From Rotaria macrura (taxonomy: Eukaryota > Rotifera > Eurotatoria > Philodinida > Philodinidae), in assembly GCA_900239685.1 (NCBI GenBank), contig OENT01000724.1:1-64000 (forward strand): a stretch of 64,000 nucleotides of DNA, written 5' to 3'. Numbering within the stretch: the first letter of the stretch is position 1; each line of letters starts with the position of its first letter. Both the position numbers and the translations under genes were made by a program. The notes beneath the pieces are model-generated. The model saw only the letters and a program-made list of their open reading frames with translations, searched no databases and was not told where the DNA came from. Positions 1 through 12,628 of the stretch are shown one piece after another.

Positions 1-574
1 TAAACCGAAACCCTTTGAAGTTTCGTAGAAATGAGGTTTCGTGAAAAGTCTTCATTTTTAATAGCTGATAGCGAGCCTTTTGTACTTGGAGTTCTTTTCA
101 ATTCCCGATTCAACATTGAATGTAAGTTTCGCCAAATGCTATGCTCCATTGCGGAAGTAATTTTCCACCAGCATTCAGTGTTAAAACCTCCCACTCTCAA
201 AAAGAAGAGGTGGGTCCTGTGAAAACCGGTACAAAAGTAAGAGCAAATTTCTGTATCCTATAGCGAGTCACATGATATCGCTGTAACATGGTTGCAATAT
301 TTCGATAACAAACTTCCTCACTTTTTTTCCATGATTATTTGGTTTTTTGCGGAAAGACGCACCAACTTACTTGGAACTGACTAGAAAAAATCAGGAAAGT
401 TCGTGGCCAGGAGACTACTTCTATGTTCCAGCGACGCCTTGTGTGTTCCTACAGAATACCGTAATTTTCAGGCTTTTCTTCGGCTAGTTCCTTCAGGTTC
501 CGATGGGCGAAACGATCGGCATGGGATGTTTGATCTAAGTAGAAAAAAGCATTTCATTCTATTGTAGCTTCTAA

Positions 575-815
575 AATCGAACTCACCATTCTTATTTGTT
601 CATCTAACAACTGATCTAAATAAAAACAAAATATTTCATCAGCTTTTAACTATTTAAATCGAATTCACCATTATTTTTTTTGTTCAGCTAGCAAATGATC
701 TAAATACAAATAAAATATTTCAGCAGGTTGCAAGTTTTAGAATCGAACTCATCATTATTATCTGCCCACCTGACAACTGATTTAGCTGGAAATGGAATAT
801 TTCATCAAGTAATGG
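575..815. repeat. Three diverged tandem copies of an ~82-bp unit
   Basis: Three consecutive copies start near 575, 657 and 741. Each contains aatcgaactcaccatt, then a block like caactgatctaaat, then aaaatatttcatcag. The copies differ by point changes and small indels, and the third is the most diverged. The period of 82–84 bp is seen directly. The repeat lies inside the TE-like region, just left of the palindromic MITE. Confidence 0.7.
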
Positions 816-898
816 GTAACGTTTCCGTTATTAGTTACCCGGCAACGGTATCGGAGCGACGAAATCAACGACTCCTCCAATAATCAGCAAAGCACTTT

Positions 899-1283
899 CC
901 CAGTGAAAAATTGTCAGATTTTATGAGATTCTATGTGATTATCATCGGATTTTTGTGCAACAAAATCAGAATTATAATCGATTGAAATTTTCCGAATCCA
1001 AGATAATTTAATTTTCAATCAAAAATAATCTTTTAAATCAAGTATAATTTTGATTTCAATCAAATTTTACTTGATTTTAATCAAAATTAGACTTGATTTA
1101 CAAGATTGTTTTTGATTAAAAATTAACCTTCTAAATCAGGGCAGAATCTGGATTAAAATCAAGTAAAATTTGATTGAAAATTAAATTATCTTGGATTTGG
1201 AAAATTTCAATCGATTGTAATTTTGATTTTGTTGCACAAAAATCTGATGATAATCTCATAAAATCTGACTATTTTTCACTGGG
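899..1283. mobile_element. 385-bp palindromic MITE (foldback element)
   Basis: The element starts CCCAGTGAAAAATTGTCAG and ends with the near-exact reverse complement, CTGACTATTTTTCACTGGG. Almost the whole length folds on itself: the arm from 899 to about 1085 pairs with the arm from about 1095 to 1283, for example caatcgattgaaattttcc-like against ggaaaatttcaatcgatt-like stretches. There is no ORF, so it would depend on a transposase in trans. Flanks are T-rich (ttt on both sides), so a short target duplication is possible but not diagnostic. Superfamily not assigned. Confidence 0.75.
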
Positions 1284-2121
1284 TTTTTCACGAAAAAAAC
1301 CGAGATTCTTGAAAGTTTGAGTAAAGCAAGTCGGGCTCAGGGAATCTGATACAGGAATTTTTATTATTTTCACTTTTACTCTTCTCTTTTAAAAACCTAT
1401 CTCTGAATGCAGAAACACGTTTCGTGAGAAAAAAATAATTTCAATTAAACACTTCAAGTTTTTGTGCAAAGAAATGTTTTTCTCGAACAATATGAACTGA
1501 AAATCGTAAAAATAGGGATTTCAGTAATGGATTCCTCGAGCCTGATATACTTTGGTTGAACTTTATAGAATTTCGTAATTTTTCTTAGACCCTTTTTTGA
1601 CGCTTTTAAGAGGAGGAATTCAACTCTGTGCTCCGCTTTCCAGTAACTCATAGCGGCCTGTTACCGTAAGCACGTAACTGGTAACGGACAAGTTACCAGC
1701 TACTTGGAAACTTAACGATTTGGTAATGGTAACTTCGTAACCCTAATTCTGCATGAAGCATATTTACAAACGTATTGTATACGAAACTCAAAAAGGTTTT
1801 TGACCAAACCTCAGGGGTAAAACAAATTTCAAAGGGTTCAGGACGAAACATTTTTATATTTTAAAACTCTATAAAGAATTTTACAAAACCTTGGATATTG
1901 CTAAACCCCTTACAGGTTTCGTATGATCCTACGGACACTTATATAGTTTAGTAAAACTTGACGAAACCTCAAAGGTTTCGTGTGACACCTTATTTTTTTT
2001 CAGTGTAGAGAATTTCATTTGGAGAAAAATGGTGATTGAAGTAAAAGTACAAGATTTGAATTGATTTCAATCCCGATGATTAATAATATTCATTCAAGAG
2101 ATGTATTCTAGTTTTTTTTTA

Positions 2122-2862
2122 CAAACCAAAGGGAAAATTTTCTTTCCGAATAAACATGGATACGTTTTCGTATTAAATTAAATGAATGTTCGAGTGAACT
2201 AATTCTTTGCAACATGTAAATAATTTAGAATCAAAAACTTTCGATTCGTAATGATTTTCTTCATATAGAAGCATGACAAAAAATTTCTAAAATTGAATTT
2301 TCGGTCTTTTTCGACCATCTTCAGAATTTAAGACTACCATTGAATAATGTAATGAGTGTTGTTGTTGGTCCTTGTCGTTGTTTCTTGAGTATTTATTCGA
2401 TAACATTGACGATAATATGACTAATCATAGAAATTGTCCGATTGATTCATACGATGATTTGTATAACCAGGATGAGATGAATCGACGATTGAAATGGATT
2501 TATTCTATACGATTCTCATTGAATATCCAACAATTGCGTTTTCTCTAAATAGTGAAAAGTAAATCAACCATGTCATATGTTGCTAATGTTGAGTACAAAA
2601 CAAAGGGAAAAATTTCTTGCCGAATAAACATGGATACGTTTTCGTATTGAATTGAATGAATGTTCGAGTGAACTAATTCTTTGCAACGTGTAAATAATTT
2701 AGAATCAAAAACTTTCGATTCGTAATGAATTTCTTCATATAGAAGCATGACAAAAAATTTCCAACATTGAATTTTCGATCTTTTTCGACCATCTTCAGAT
2801 TTTTCAGATGTTCATTACATGTCGCAAAGAATTAGTTCACTCGAACATTCATTCAATTTAGT
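2122..2862. repeat. 210-bp direct duplication plus a short inverted copy
   Basis: Positions 2122–2330 and 2596–2805 are about 93–95 percent identical by eye; both contain gaataaacatggatacgtt and tttttcgaccatcttcaga. Directly after the second copy, about 2813–2862 carries an internal part of the same unit in reverse orientation (aaagaattagttcactcgaa), so the second copy can form a hairpin. A downstream ORF (2819–3007) encodes one hydrophobic segment and might be a remnant of a membrane protein, but it is too short to call. Confidence 0.75.
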
Positions 2863-5309
2863 TTTTTTTAGATTCGGTGAATTAATGTTAAAAGTTAGAG
2901 AAAAGAAAATTATATTCCTTTATTTATATCTATTAGTTTCAGTTCCAAGTAGTACGGTGATTTATGGATTGTTACTGGTTTGGATTTCTAATTCATCGAC
3001 GTACTAATGTAAAGAATCTAATTAAATACAAAAAATATGTTCTGTCAACTTCTAATAATAGTTCATTAAATGCAACTTTTCTATTACATAACTACCGGTA
3101 GAAGCAATAATACATAGAATAACTCTTAGTTCAAATAATATACAAGAAGAAAGCTTCATAAAGAACTTTTTATAAAGTTTATTTCAATCAAAATGATGTC
3201 TAAGAAAAATTAAACCTCAGGTGAGTATTGTCATATACAGAGAAGTCTACTCTTTTCTATGTAAAGGAAATTAACGAATGAGTCAAATTTTCTCCGAAAC
3301 GATTCACCCATTTAATTATGCTAAATGTGAACGTTTGTTTGAGTGACAGAGCTCGATGATCTCTATCGAGTGATACATTTAGATTTTTGGAAAAGTTGAA
3401 AAGCGGTTGAATTTTATTTTAAAAGATATTTTTTCTCATAGCGAAAAATTAAATAATGAAGCATTTGCGAAAAAGATTCGATCCACGATCAGTGCTTCCA
3501 TTGAAATTTACAATAGTCAACACAGCTTTGCATGGTTCATCTAATGATACATGTACTATTCTAGTATGCAGAAGGGATGAAAGTAGTAAAGTGCTAAAAC
3601 ACAGGAATATCCAGGTTTCTGAAATATTTCGTGTAATAATTCACTCGACAACTTATACTATGTATAAAACTCATTCCATTCGACTTCCATTGCTAAGCTC
3701 TATCGATTGAGGTACACCTTTCGACTATTGAGAAATGTTTGAAAACTAAAAGATCTCTAACACCTTGTGTAGAGCCTGCAGCAGCATAAATCCTGTTGCA
3801 TGTTACGAAAAAACAATGCATCATGACCAAAAATCATATTATTCGATAGATTCCAATAACTTCTCTAGATCGGAGTGTAACTTACTATAAATACTAGTAC
3901 TTCACAAACGACAGAATTTCTGAAACCAAATCAGGTGAAAAGAATACACAATATATACTTCTTTGTTCATTTTAAAATATGTGTGAAGAAGAAATTACAT
4001 ATCATTTGATTGATCTCGATGAATTATATTGGTTGCTTTATGGTTTATCGTAGATAGTGGCTCTTCGCTAATGTTAGTGTCTCTGACACTATTTCTTATA
4101 ACACCACTAACCAAGGTTTTGCCAACTAATTTAATCTTGAGTCTGTGCCATCCAGGAACCACATCAACTTGATCGATCTGGATCTGATTCTTGAATAAAT
4201 TTCTGTTTAGCGGGAAAAAACGCCACAATAATAGTTAAAAATAAATATTCTACGATTTTCCCACTTCCTTCTACACGCAGTACATTTTTCAATCGTCTGC
4301 CATTCTATTTATCTGACTTTTCCCATTTACACTATTGACTTGAGAGGAAGGAGAGATGTTGAAAGTTCTTGTTAACTTTCGACTTGGTATCAGGTCTTGT
4401 GTTCAGCCGAGGAAATAATGCCGAGAGAACTTTTATAGATTCTGTTGTTGTCACTCATCTCTTGCGTCACAAAAGGATAAATCTCCATCGTATTTTTAGA
4501 TAACTGAGCCACAGAATCAACTCGTGTTTGCTGATTTTCACTTATCGAGTGAAGAATGAGGGAAACAGTCATGTCGACATGAGCAAAGCATCGCTCTTAA
4601 GTTGAACTTGCTACATCTTCTGAACATCTCATTGCTGTTACTCTAAGATTTTGTCTAGCACTTTCCTTTTTTTATTCTCGAGCACACATATATACTATAC
4701 ACAGTACTTCCTACTGATATATCGAAGCCGCATTTCGAAACTATGGTTCTTAAAGTGACATTAAATCTTTACTAAACTTGACGCAATACTATAGTTGATA
4801 GTTGCTGTAATCTGGAAAAATATTTCGAAATGAGTTGCTCCGTGATGATAAATCTGTCAGCAATGATCGTATTATGAGGAGGCTGCTGAGGAAAAAGGTA
4901 AGAGAGGGTGTGGGTTTAGTCAGTTCTAAAACCAGAGGAGAACGAATCTCTCACCAGCATCAACACTCACAACCACACTGACGGTCAAAGCAGCAGTCAC
5001 AGCCGTACCCATCTAGACCTGTCAAACGAAATCGAAGTCCATCGAACTTGTATTCTATTAGTGTGAGAATGGTGAAATGATCGTTGTGACAATATAGAGT
5101 ATTATAATTGGAAACGTATTGAAATATATATGTTATCCCTGACTTAAGAGCAGAAAATTGATGATCAATTATGCGAAGAATTTATTAATATTTAAGAAAA
5201 AACGGCGCTTGGATTTCATGATAAAATTTTAAATCGAATATGTATGTCTCAAATAATTAGATAATCCAATAAAATATTATGTGAAAGTAAAAAAAAATGA
5301 GAACATTCT
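2863..5309. other. Intergenic, no supported gene
   Basis: AT-rich sequence downstream of the GH3 gene. Several 60–85-codon ORFs exist on both strands (for example 3456–3710 plus, 3995–4228 minus, 4390–4572 minus). None shows a domain or clean splice junctions joining it to a neighbour. A slightly GC-richer patch at about 4900–5060 has no consistent frame. An AATAAA on the minus strand at about 5181–5186 could serve as polyadenylation signal for the GH3 gene. Confidence 0.5.
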
Positions 5310-8138
5310 TCATATTAGTTCGGCAAAGAACAAAATAAGGATACCAATTGAAAGGATTGAACATGGATGATTACTCGATGTTGATGTTGTTGGTAGTGAT
5401 GTTGTAGTTATAGGATCCTGTCCGGCAAGTAATGTAAAATTAGCTTTTAAATTACCAACGGTCACAGTAAAGAGACCAGGTTCAGTCTGACGAGTTAGAT
5501 CAATGCCAATGAATGATAAATCATTTCGATTAAGTGTAAATTGAACTTGTTTGATTTCATTTGGTTGTAAAGATAATTTTATATAGCCTTTCAATTCCTT
5601 ATTGGGTGGTGTCACTGATCGATAAATATCCGAAGTATATAAGAGTATTGAATGATCGCCTTGTCGCGAACCAGTATTAGTCACACTCAACGTAATTGTC
5701 AATGAATCATTCCATGCAAGTGTAGATGGAACATTCAGATTTGAATAAGCAAATGTTGTATAACTTAAGCCGTATCCGAATTCAAATTCTACGTCAACAT
5801 AATTACCTGCATCAACCTCGTTCCACTTATAATCATATGTTGATAAATGATGATTATACTTGGGATACGTTATTGGTAATCGTCCACTTGGGTTATAATC
5901 TCCAAATAAAACATCAGAAAGTGCTCGACCTCTATTGTAAAAGAAGCATGGATTTAAAATATAAGCGATGATAAAATATTCTATACAAACCCTTCCATGC
6001 CAGGTAAATACATCATGATAATAGCTGAAGATATGTCAACAATACGACGAATAAGTCTAGGCCGACCTTGAACAAGTACTACTACAATGGGTATCGATGT
6101 ACTATTTTTAATACGTTCAACTAATTGTAATTGAGCTTCATCTAATGTTAAATCATTTATATTTCCCGGTGTCTCTGTATATGATTGTTCACCAATACAT
6201 ACTAATATATAACTAGCAGATCGAGCAGCATTTAATAAAGTATCAATGTTAAACAATTGATTAAACGATGAACTATTATAGTAATCAATTTTTGCTGAAC
6301 CCAAACGTGTTCTTAATGACTCTAAAATAGTTTTATTTGTAAAGTTTCGTGGAAAAATTGAATCATCATTTCCTTGCCATGTGTAAGTCCAGCCACCGTT
6401 GAGTGATGAAAGAACATTTGATGTGGGACCAGTAATTAATAATTTATTCGATTCAGTTATTTTCGCTTCATCGAATGGCAAAGTGCTGTCACTATTTTTA
6501 AGCAAAGTTATAACTTGACGTGCTGCTTGAAGATTTGCTGCATCATATTCAGGTTTATTAAATGTATCAAATGCTGAACTATCAGGCCATGCCAGTTTTT
6601 CGTTAAATAAACCTAAAATAAGAACAAACGAACTATGAAATGATTACATGAAAAGAAACAAATAGATTCTTTTTACCCAATGCATATTTAACACGAAGAA
6701 TACGACGTACAGCATCATCTAAACGTGATCGTGGTATTGAACCGTCTTTTACACATTCGAGTGTTAAATTATAAAATGAATAATCAAATGGTACCATGCT
6801 CATGTCAACCCCAGCCATGACTGCTTGACGTACAGCTTCTTTTGGTGTATCAGCTGTATGATCACGAGTATGAAGACGTTTTATATCTTCCTAGAATATT
6901 TGAATGATATTTTTTTTCTTTGAAGGAAATCTTCAATCTAGATCTTCAAGGAAAATATTGGCAAAGTGCTTGAAATTGGTGATGAGAAATCATTTGTATT
7001 TCTGTCCCGATCCTAAGGGAGACGAGGGTGGGGTTTGGGAGAAAGAGGAAGTGGAAGAAAAAGGCTTGTTTATAATCTAATATTTCTATTCTTCAATGCT
7101 GCACTTAGATCGTGCCTCATAAAAATGAAGCCGCTATTAATAAAACATCTTAATTACCCAATCGGAAACACTAAATCCTTGAAATTGATATTTTTCTTTG
7201 AGAATTTCTGTTAATAGATGATAATTAGCATGACCAGGAATACCATTAACTTCACCTGAATTGATCATAACTGACACGGCACCTGCACGGACACTTTCTT
7301 CAAACGGTGGTAAGAAATATTCATGCATCATTCGTTCATCAATCCATGCTGGAGTTCGATCGCGACCAGTTAACGGTTGTCCATAGCCAACATAGTGTTT
7401 AAGGCAAGCAGCTATATTTTCACGGGATGTTAAATCATCGCCTTGCATACCCTCTGTATATGCTCGACCCATGTCTTTAGCGACTTTTACATCTTCACCA
7501 TATGTTTCCCATAGACGTGGCCATAATTTTTGACGTCTAAATAAAAATATACGTATTCATATTGAATACATGAAGAATAACTATGACATTAAAACTTACC
7601 CAATATCAACTTGTGGATGAAAACTCCATGGGATTCCGGCTGCTCGTGTCTGATGTGCTACTATTCGACCAATGTCATGTGCTAATGTTGTATTAAATGT
7701 TGCAGCAAGACTAATTGCTTGGGGAAACAAAACTGCATGTTGAACATAATTAGCACCATGGATTGAATCAATACCATATAAAACGGGAATACTTAAACGA
7801 GATTTTTGTGCTTCATCTTGTATTTTGCCTATAATATCATGCCATTGAACAAGACTATATGCACCTGTTTCAGCTACATTTAATATGGAGCCAACTTTAT
7901 ATTCTTGAATAGCGGCCGCTAATTTAACAGGATCAACTTCAATGGCATCTGGTGCTTCAGCTGCATTCTTCAATATTAAATTAATGGTGATCTGTGTCAT
8001 CTGACCAACTTTTTCTTCGTCAGTCATTTTATTCAACAGAACATTCACTTGATCATCAAAGCTCGTTAATGAAGGAGGTGCAGTTAAAATAGTATGAATA
8101 TTGAAAATAAAAATTAATGAGAGTGTCAATGATGCCAT
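5310..8138 (-). CDS. Secreted glycoside hydrolase family 3 enzyme (beta-glucosidase-like), 791 aa
   Basis: Minus-strand exons 8138–7600, 7536–7158, 6890–6677, 6612–5991 and 5931–5310 join in phase to 791 codons. Residues 1–20 form a signal peptide. The GH3 N-terminal barrel follows, with the substrate-binding KHYVGYG motif and the catalytic nucleophile Asp of GFSVSDW (about residue 305, at the exon 2/3 junction). The GH3 C-terminal domain occupies about residues 380–585 and a fibronectin-III-like domain about 600–755. A Ser/Thr-rich linker and a 16-residue hydrophobic C terminus suggest a GPI anchor or membrane tail. The family hydrolyses terminal beta-linked sugars, and the expected site is the cell surface or digestive lumen. 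The exact substrate cannot be read from sequence. A consensus acceptor (ttccttcag) lies 10 nt before the ATG. Such GH3 enzymes are typical of bacteria, fungi and plants, so horizontal origin is plausible; the introns indicate it is now a settled nuclear gene. Confidence 0.9.
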
Positions 8139-11100
8139 TTGATAGAATCTGAAGGAATATAATTAAATCTCACTTGTTTAAAAATGCCTATTGATTATGT
8201 GATTTGCTTCATCTTAAATATGACTCGACACTTGTCATCATCGATTTTTATTTGGGATTATATGAATACGTACGTAAATGATTTGAGAAGTTTCGAAAAA
8301 ACACTGATAACGAATAATATGCCTTTGCTCTTGAATAAAAATGCTCTGTCAATGCAAAAAAAACTGCTTCAAATAATACTAGTCAGATTAGATGTAGAGG
8401 AAGAACCATATCTTTTCCCCAATCAAAAACCTAAGTGTTTTTACTATCTATTTTTATAATTTCTTTGGGAGTAGATATAATTTTCCAATTCAACATGAAA
8501 AAATGAGTAAATCAATGCTATTTTCTTAGATGCAAGAAAAGTATACTTCTATTGTAATAAAAAGTAAGAATGACTAGCTCATTCTATTTGAGTCAGTTGC
8601 TTTCACATTACAGCAATAATAGTTCGACTTACATATCTTTCATTCAGCAGCTATTGAGACTTATGTTTTCTAAATTTATTGCAATTTTTTAATGAGTGCT
8701 TAAGTCTTTTGAGAATAAATCCCGTACGGCTTAGAAATATATACCAGGTGTTGTAGATGATGATGAGTGAGGGTGAGGGTGAGAATGAATGTAAGCATAT
8801 AGGTATACTGAAACACTATCTTAACTAATAGATTTTGATTAACTAATTAAATCACCTAAAAGTAAGTTTTGATAGTGTTCCGTCGAATGAAGACTGAACG
8901 CCACAAACTTGATAGGTAAAACTTCGGAAGAAAAGTGTCAGTACATTTGATATATAAAAATAATTTTGATAAAAATCTATACTGCTACAGAGTAGATTTC
9001 ATATTGATTCTAAGCATGCTATTGTGATTGTTTCAATTGAATGTCAGTAATGTTACCGGTACGAGAAGAAATCATTCTTTGAGCATCTTACCAATAAGAC
9101 GAGAGAGAATATTCTATTTTTTTCAACAATCCAATAGGATTTGGAATCCATTGAACGTGTACGTTTGGTAGCTTGAAAACAGCTCTTTCAAATACAGTAA
9201 GACCTTGACATTTATTTTCGAACAACAAAAAAACTCATACACATGTGTACACCAATCTCTTAAGTCTCATACCATAAGCTTAGCGAACCTGATAGTTTGA
9301 CTGTTTTTTGCAACGTGCTTGTAATTTAAGATACCGATATTTTATTGCTCAATTTTAAAGGCTGGAATAGAAACACGGTACAGTATAGTAAGCTTTGAGA
9401 AATTTCTCTCTATATAGTCAGATAGAGAGAAAAATTCTCTATTAGCTATGCTATTTGATCATGCTTCAACTAATATCATCATAATAATATTTCAATAGTA
9501 TCGGTTTTTTGTATCCTATGCTACGGTTACACGAACAAACCGCCGGTGGTAAACTTACAAGCTGAAGACCTTTAAGATATTTTGCATTAATCATTCAGGA
9601 GTTATGGATGTTCTAGTCGAAGCGATTTTTCTTTTAGTCTGTTTGAAGAAAGAAAAAGACATTGTTCTCCATTCTTAGAAAATTGGTTGAAGAAATTCTT
9701 ACATCATGCCTAGGAAAACATCAACCACACTATTCTATGCGCCACTGTCTCCTCTTCCGAAGGGTGAAAGCCGCAACTCTCTATCTTGCTTCTATCAAAG
9801 GTTATTCAAAATATATAGTGTAACCATAGCGTATGATAAAAAAACCGATACTATTGAAATTTTATTATTATGATATTTGTTGAAACATGATCAATTAGCA
9901 TAGAAAATAGAGAATTTTTTTCTATATCAGACTATAGAGCGAGAAATCACTCAATGCTTGCTATACGGTATTGCAGTGTCAGTCTCGATACTTTTTGTAT
10001 GCCGTAAGTAGTTAGTAAGAACTTCCATGCTGCTTTGAGATAAATGTAATTTTTCTGACAAATAAATACTTATAGTTATTGAAGGTTCTTACCACGAAAT
10101 GGGGAAACTTGAATCAACTGAACCGGTCTACAATCGTAACTTTGTCTTCGAACTGAATCAAACCATCTTAAGATTAATAAAAACAATAGTATATAATCGT
10201 GTTTGGCTTTATGAGCATCCTAAAGCGCAAAAAGATTAACGCCTAGTCAATGTCTTGGTCTTTTTTTATACTTATTATTGTCACTTCAATACAATCTAGA
10301 ACGTATTTGTAGACAAATTTTTTATTGGCCCAAAATCTAATACTTAAGAAGAGCGGTGTATACGCTCAGAACTACAACGGTTTATTATTGACAAAAGACA
10401 AAGTACATCGAGAATGATCTTTTCTTTTTTTCTGCTTATTATGATAAAATGTATTGGAATATTATTTATTCATGCTTATCGATGTGTATATATGCATATG
10501 ATATTTACTGATACCTAAAGAATAATTTATTTTCATCGGAGAATGTTCTTCATAGCAAATAATCTTGATAACGATCGTATTTGAATGACTGGATAGATAA
10601 TCTTATTTTGAAATCGTCAAAGCTATGAAACACTTAGTGATACTTGAATGAAGCGAGATACATGAACACATTTTATTACTATGAATGATTTAATTATATA
10701 TAAAACCTAGTAGATTTCAACGATTTAAAGTGCTTCGTTTATTATGCGATAACATCTTTTATTCATTAATATGAAGTGTGAGAAACCAAGTTTTATGATC
10801 CAATCATTTTGTCTTACACCAATGATATAAGTATAGGTTTGCTTTTTAGCTGATTTATTCATTCATCTTACATTATTCTATATAGTGAGAAATCGAATGA
10901 GATAAATATTTAACAATCAATGATGACGACGATGAAGAAATCTATGTCAGAGTACTGGATGATATTATATTAAGAAGGCAACAGACAAAAAGTGACATTC
11001 TGGGAAAAAAATTTATTTTCCAAAGTTCCAAATCTCGTCTTATTTTTTCAAAATTATTTTAATGTTGAATGTTATATCTCGTGTAACACTCGATATAAGC

Positions 11101-11448
11101 GACTCTAAAGCAGAGCTATGTCCCATGAACGTTTTCCGAACAAGGATTCATTTCAATGTAAATCAAAGCATACTTATTCATTGTTGAAATATTTCGAAAA
11201 TAGTTCACTTGTTTCATAAATCATCATGCGAGATCTCGGTTCGAACAAGAAGATTACAATGGAAACTAAAAATTTCAATCCTTCGTGATAATAAAAAAAA
11301 CGATTTCTCACTAAACAACTTAATTGCAATTTAAGATGCATTTTGATTTACGTGAAGATTCGAGTTTATTAGAAAAACAATATTCATACTTGTATTAAAA
11401 AAAGAAGCTAAATAAAATTCAAAACAGAAATATATTTAGATCGAATAA
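8139..11448. other. Intergenic, contains a foldback element
   Basis: About 3.3 kb separate the 5' end of the GH3 gene from the 3' end of the PLCXD gene. Apart from the inverted repeat at 9366–9980 and a short GAGGGT-type repeat near 8770, I see AT-rich unique sequence with no long ORF. The 91-codon plus-strand ORF at 8184–8459 has no recognisable content. Confidence 0.5.
9366..9980. mobile_element. Foldback element with ~165-bp imperfect inverted repeats
   Basis: The left arm (about 9366–9534) and right arm (about 9816–9980) are reverse complements with scattered differences. The left arm ends ctatgctacggttacac and the right arm begins gtgtaaccatagcgtatg; both share the core caatagtatcggtttttt and its complement. 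The ~280 bp between the arms have no ORF. This is the structure of a non-autonomous DNA transposon. No target duplication is obvious and the outer ends are more diverged than the inner ends. Confidence 0.65.
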
Positions 11449-12628
11449 TTAAGAAGTATTCGATTCAGACGATAATTTATAATTCAACATAATCACAGCA
11501 TTACAAAAAATTTGATCAGCAAAATCACATATAACAACATTGACACCATCTTCTAATGATGGATCACGTCTACGATGAGATAACCATTCGATTAATCTTC
11601 CATTTGTTTCATTGGTCCTATCCTTAAGTGAACTAAGTGGATTGTTTTGAATACTTGAACTATCAGGTGTTATTTGTCCTTGAATAACATGAACACATGT
11701 TATCGGTCTACTCTGTGATACAACTAAATTTAGAAAGAGAAATAATTCATCGACTCGTGGTGTGTTTGGCCATGGGGATTCACAAATCTATTTTGAAGAA
11801 GCACAAAAACAAATTTGTTTTGGAATTCATATCTGTCTCATTTTATTGTACCTGAAAAAAATGACCGATTCGATCCATGTAAATTCTACATTGATTAGGA
11901 TCCTTTTCATAGAGTAAAATAACTTGTTGCTTATGATGCCATAGATAATTTAATGTACATTCAGTTATTTGTCGTGCTGTTGTACAAAGTTTTGTTGTAA
12001 ATACTTCATGTACAAGATTAATTAAATGATCATGACCGCATTGCTCATTAAAATCATAAAAATGATTAAAATCAAGTATTATTATCTCTTTTGTATGTTG
12101 ATTTAAGAATTCATTTATTTCTTCTAAAGATTCACGAACCAAATTTCCCAATAAGCCATGTGTAAATGTGAACGGAGATTTCGATAGTAAACTATTATCT
12201 GTTGTGCGACAAACTCGTAAATCAAAATAACGGATACCCATACGTAATTGTTCTATGAAAATAAAAATTTTAGGAAAGAAGAAATAAAAAAAGAACGATT
12301 CGAATCTATTTTCAATACCAGTAAAATTTTTATCTTGCGTTATACTCCATTTTTTAATAATTGGATGAAGAAAAAAAGCAAAACGTCGCAAAGTTGCATC
12401 TAGATCAGGTCCAGGATGTCTTGTTAGTTGATATGCGAATGAATCATGTGTGCCTATTTTTAGAAAAATTTAACTTATTTCTATGATGTATTGATATAAC
12501 TCAGTACCAGGTATAGCTATTTTTGTGATTGGCTCATTATGAAGATATTCTGGTAAATTGGTCATCCATTCCTCATATTTTAATTCTAGTGATGAGTGAG
12601 TAGCTAACATGAAACCACTAGTGGCCAT
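11449..12628 (-). CDS. PI-PLC X-domain-containing protein (PLCXD family), 331 aa
   Basis: Minus-strand exons 12628–12508, 12453–12319, 12252–11852 and 11787–11449 join in frame to 331 aa. The X domain carries both family histidines: His43 in IPGTHDSF and His117 in FTHGLLG. It also has the RYFDLRVC strand and the IILDFNHFYDF segment. The protein resembles animal PLCXD1–3, single-domain enzymes related to bacterial phosphatidylinositol phospholipases and lacking the PH, EF, Y and C2 modules of classical PLCs. No signal peptide or membrane segment is present, so it is presumably cytosolic or peripheral. The substrate is inferred to be phosphoinositide. I chose the ATG at 12628 because an acceptor (acttctattcag) lies 36 nt upstream. 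A longer in-frame start at 12691 lies before that acceptor and is less likely. Confidence 0.88.

Larger units (their letters stand above)
1..2005. repeat. Right part of a probable non-autonomous transposable element with nested repeats
   Basis: No coding potential is visible. Short palindromic motifs of the type GAAACC..AAAGGTTTC occur at both ends: around 9–50 (aaaccctttgaagtttcg) and around 1790–1990 (caaatttcaaaggg, cgaaacctcaaaggtttcg). A T-rich tract followed by CAGTG near 1990–2005 looks like the outer edge of an inverted-terminal-repeat element. The left edge would lie outside the window. GTAAC-rich palindromic pieces (809–855 and 1651–1745) flank the nested MITE. The short ORFs here (31–222, 1454–1651) have no recognisable domain. 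The element family is not identified. Confidence 0.4.

Noticed and set aside
2819-3007. Hydrophobic ORF suggesting a receptor fragment
   Set aside because: Only 62 codons, starts inside a repeat, no motif that identifies a receptor family.
4900-5060. GC-richer patch that could be an exon
   Set aside because: No frame is both open and bounded by compatible splice sites, and it does not join the GH3 gene.
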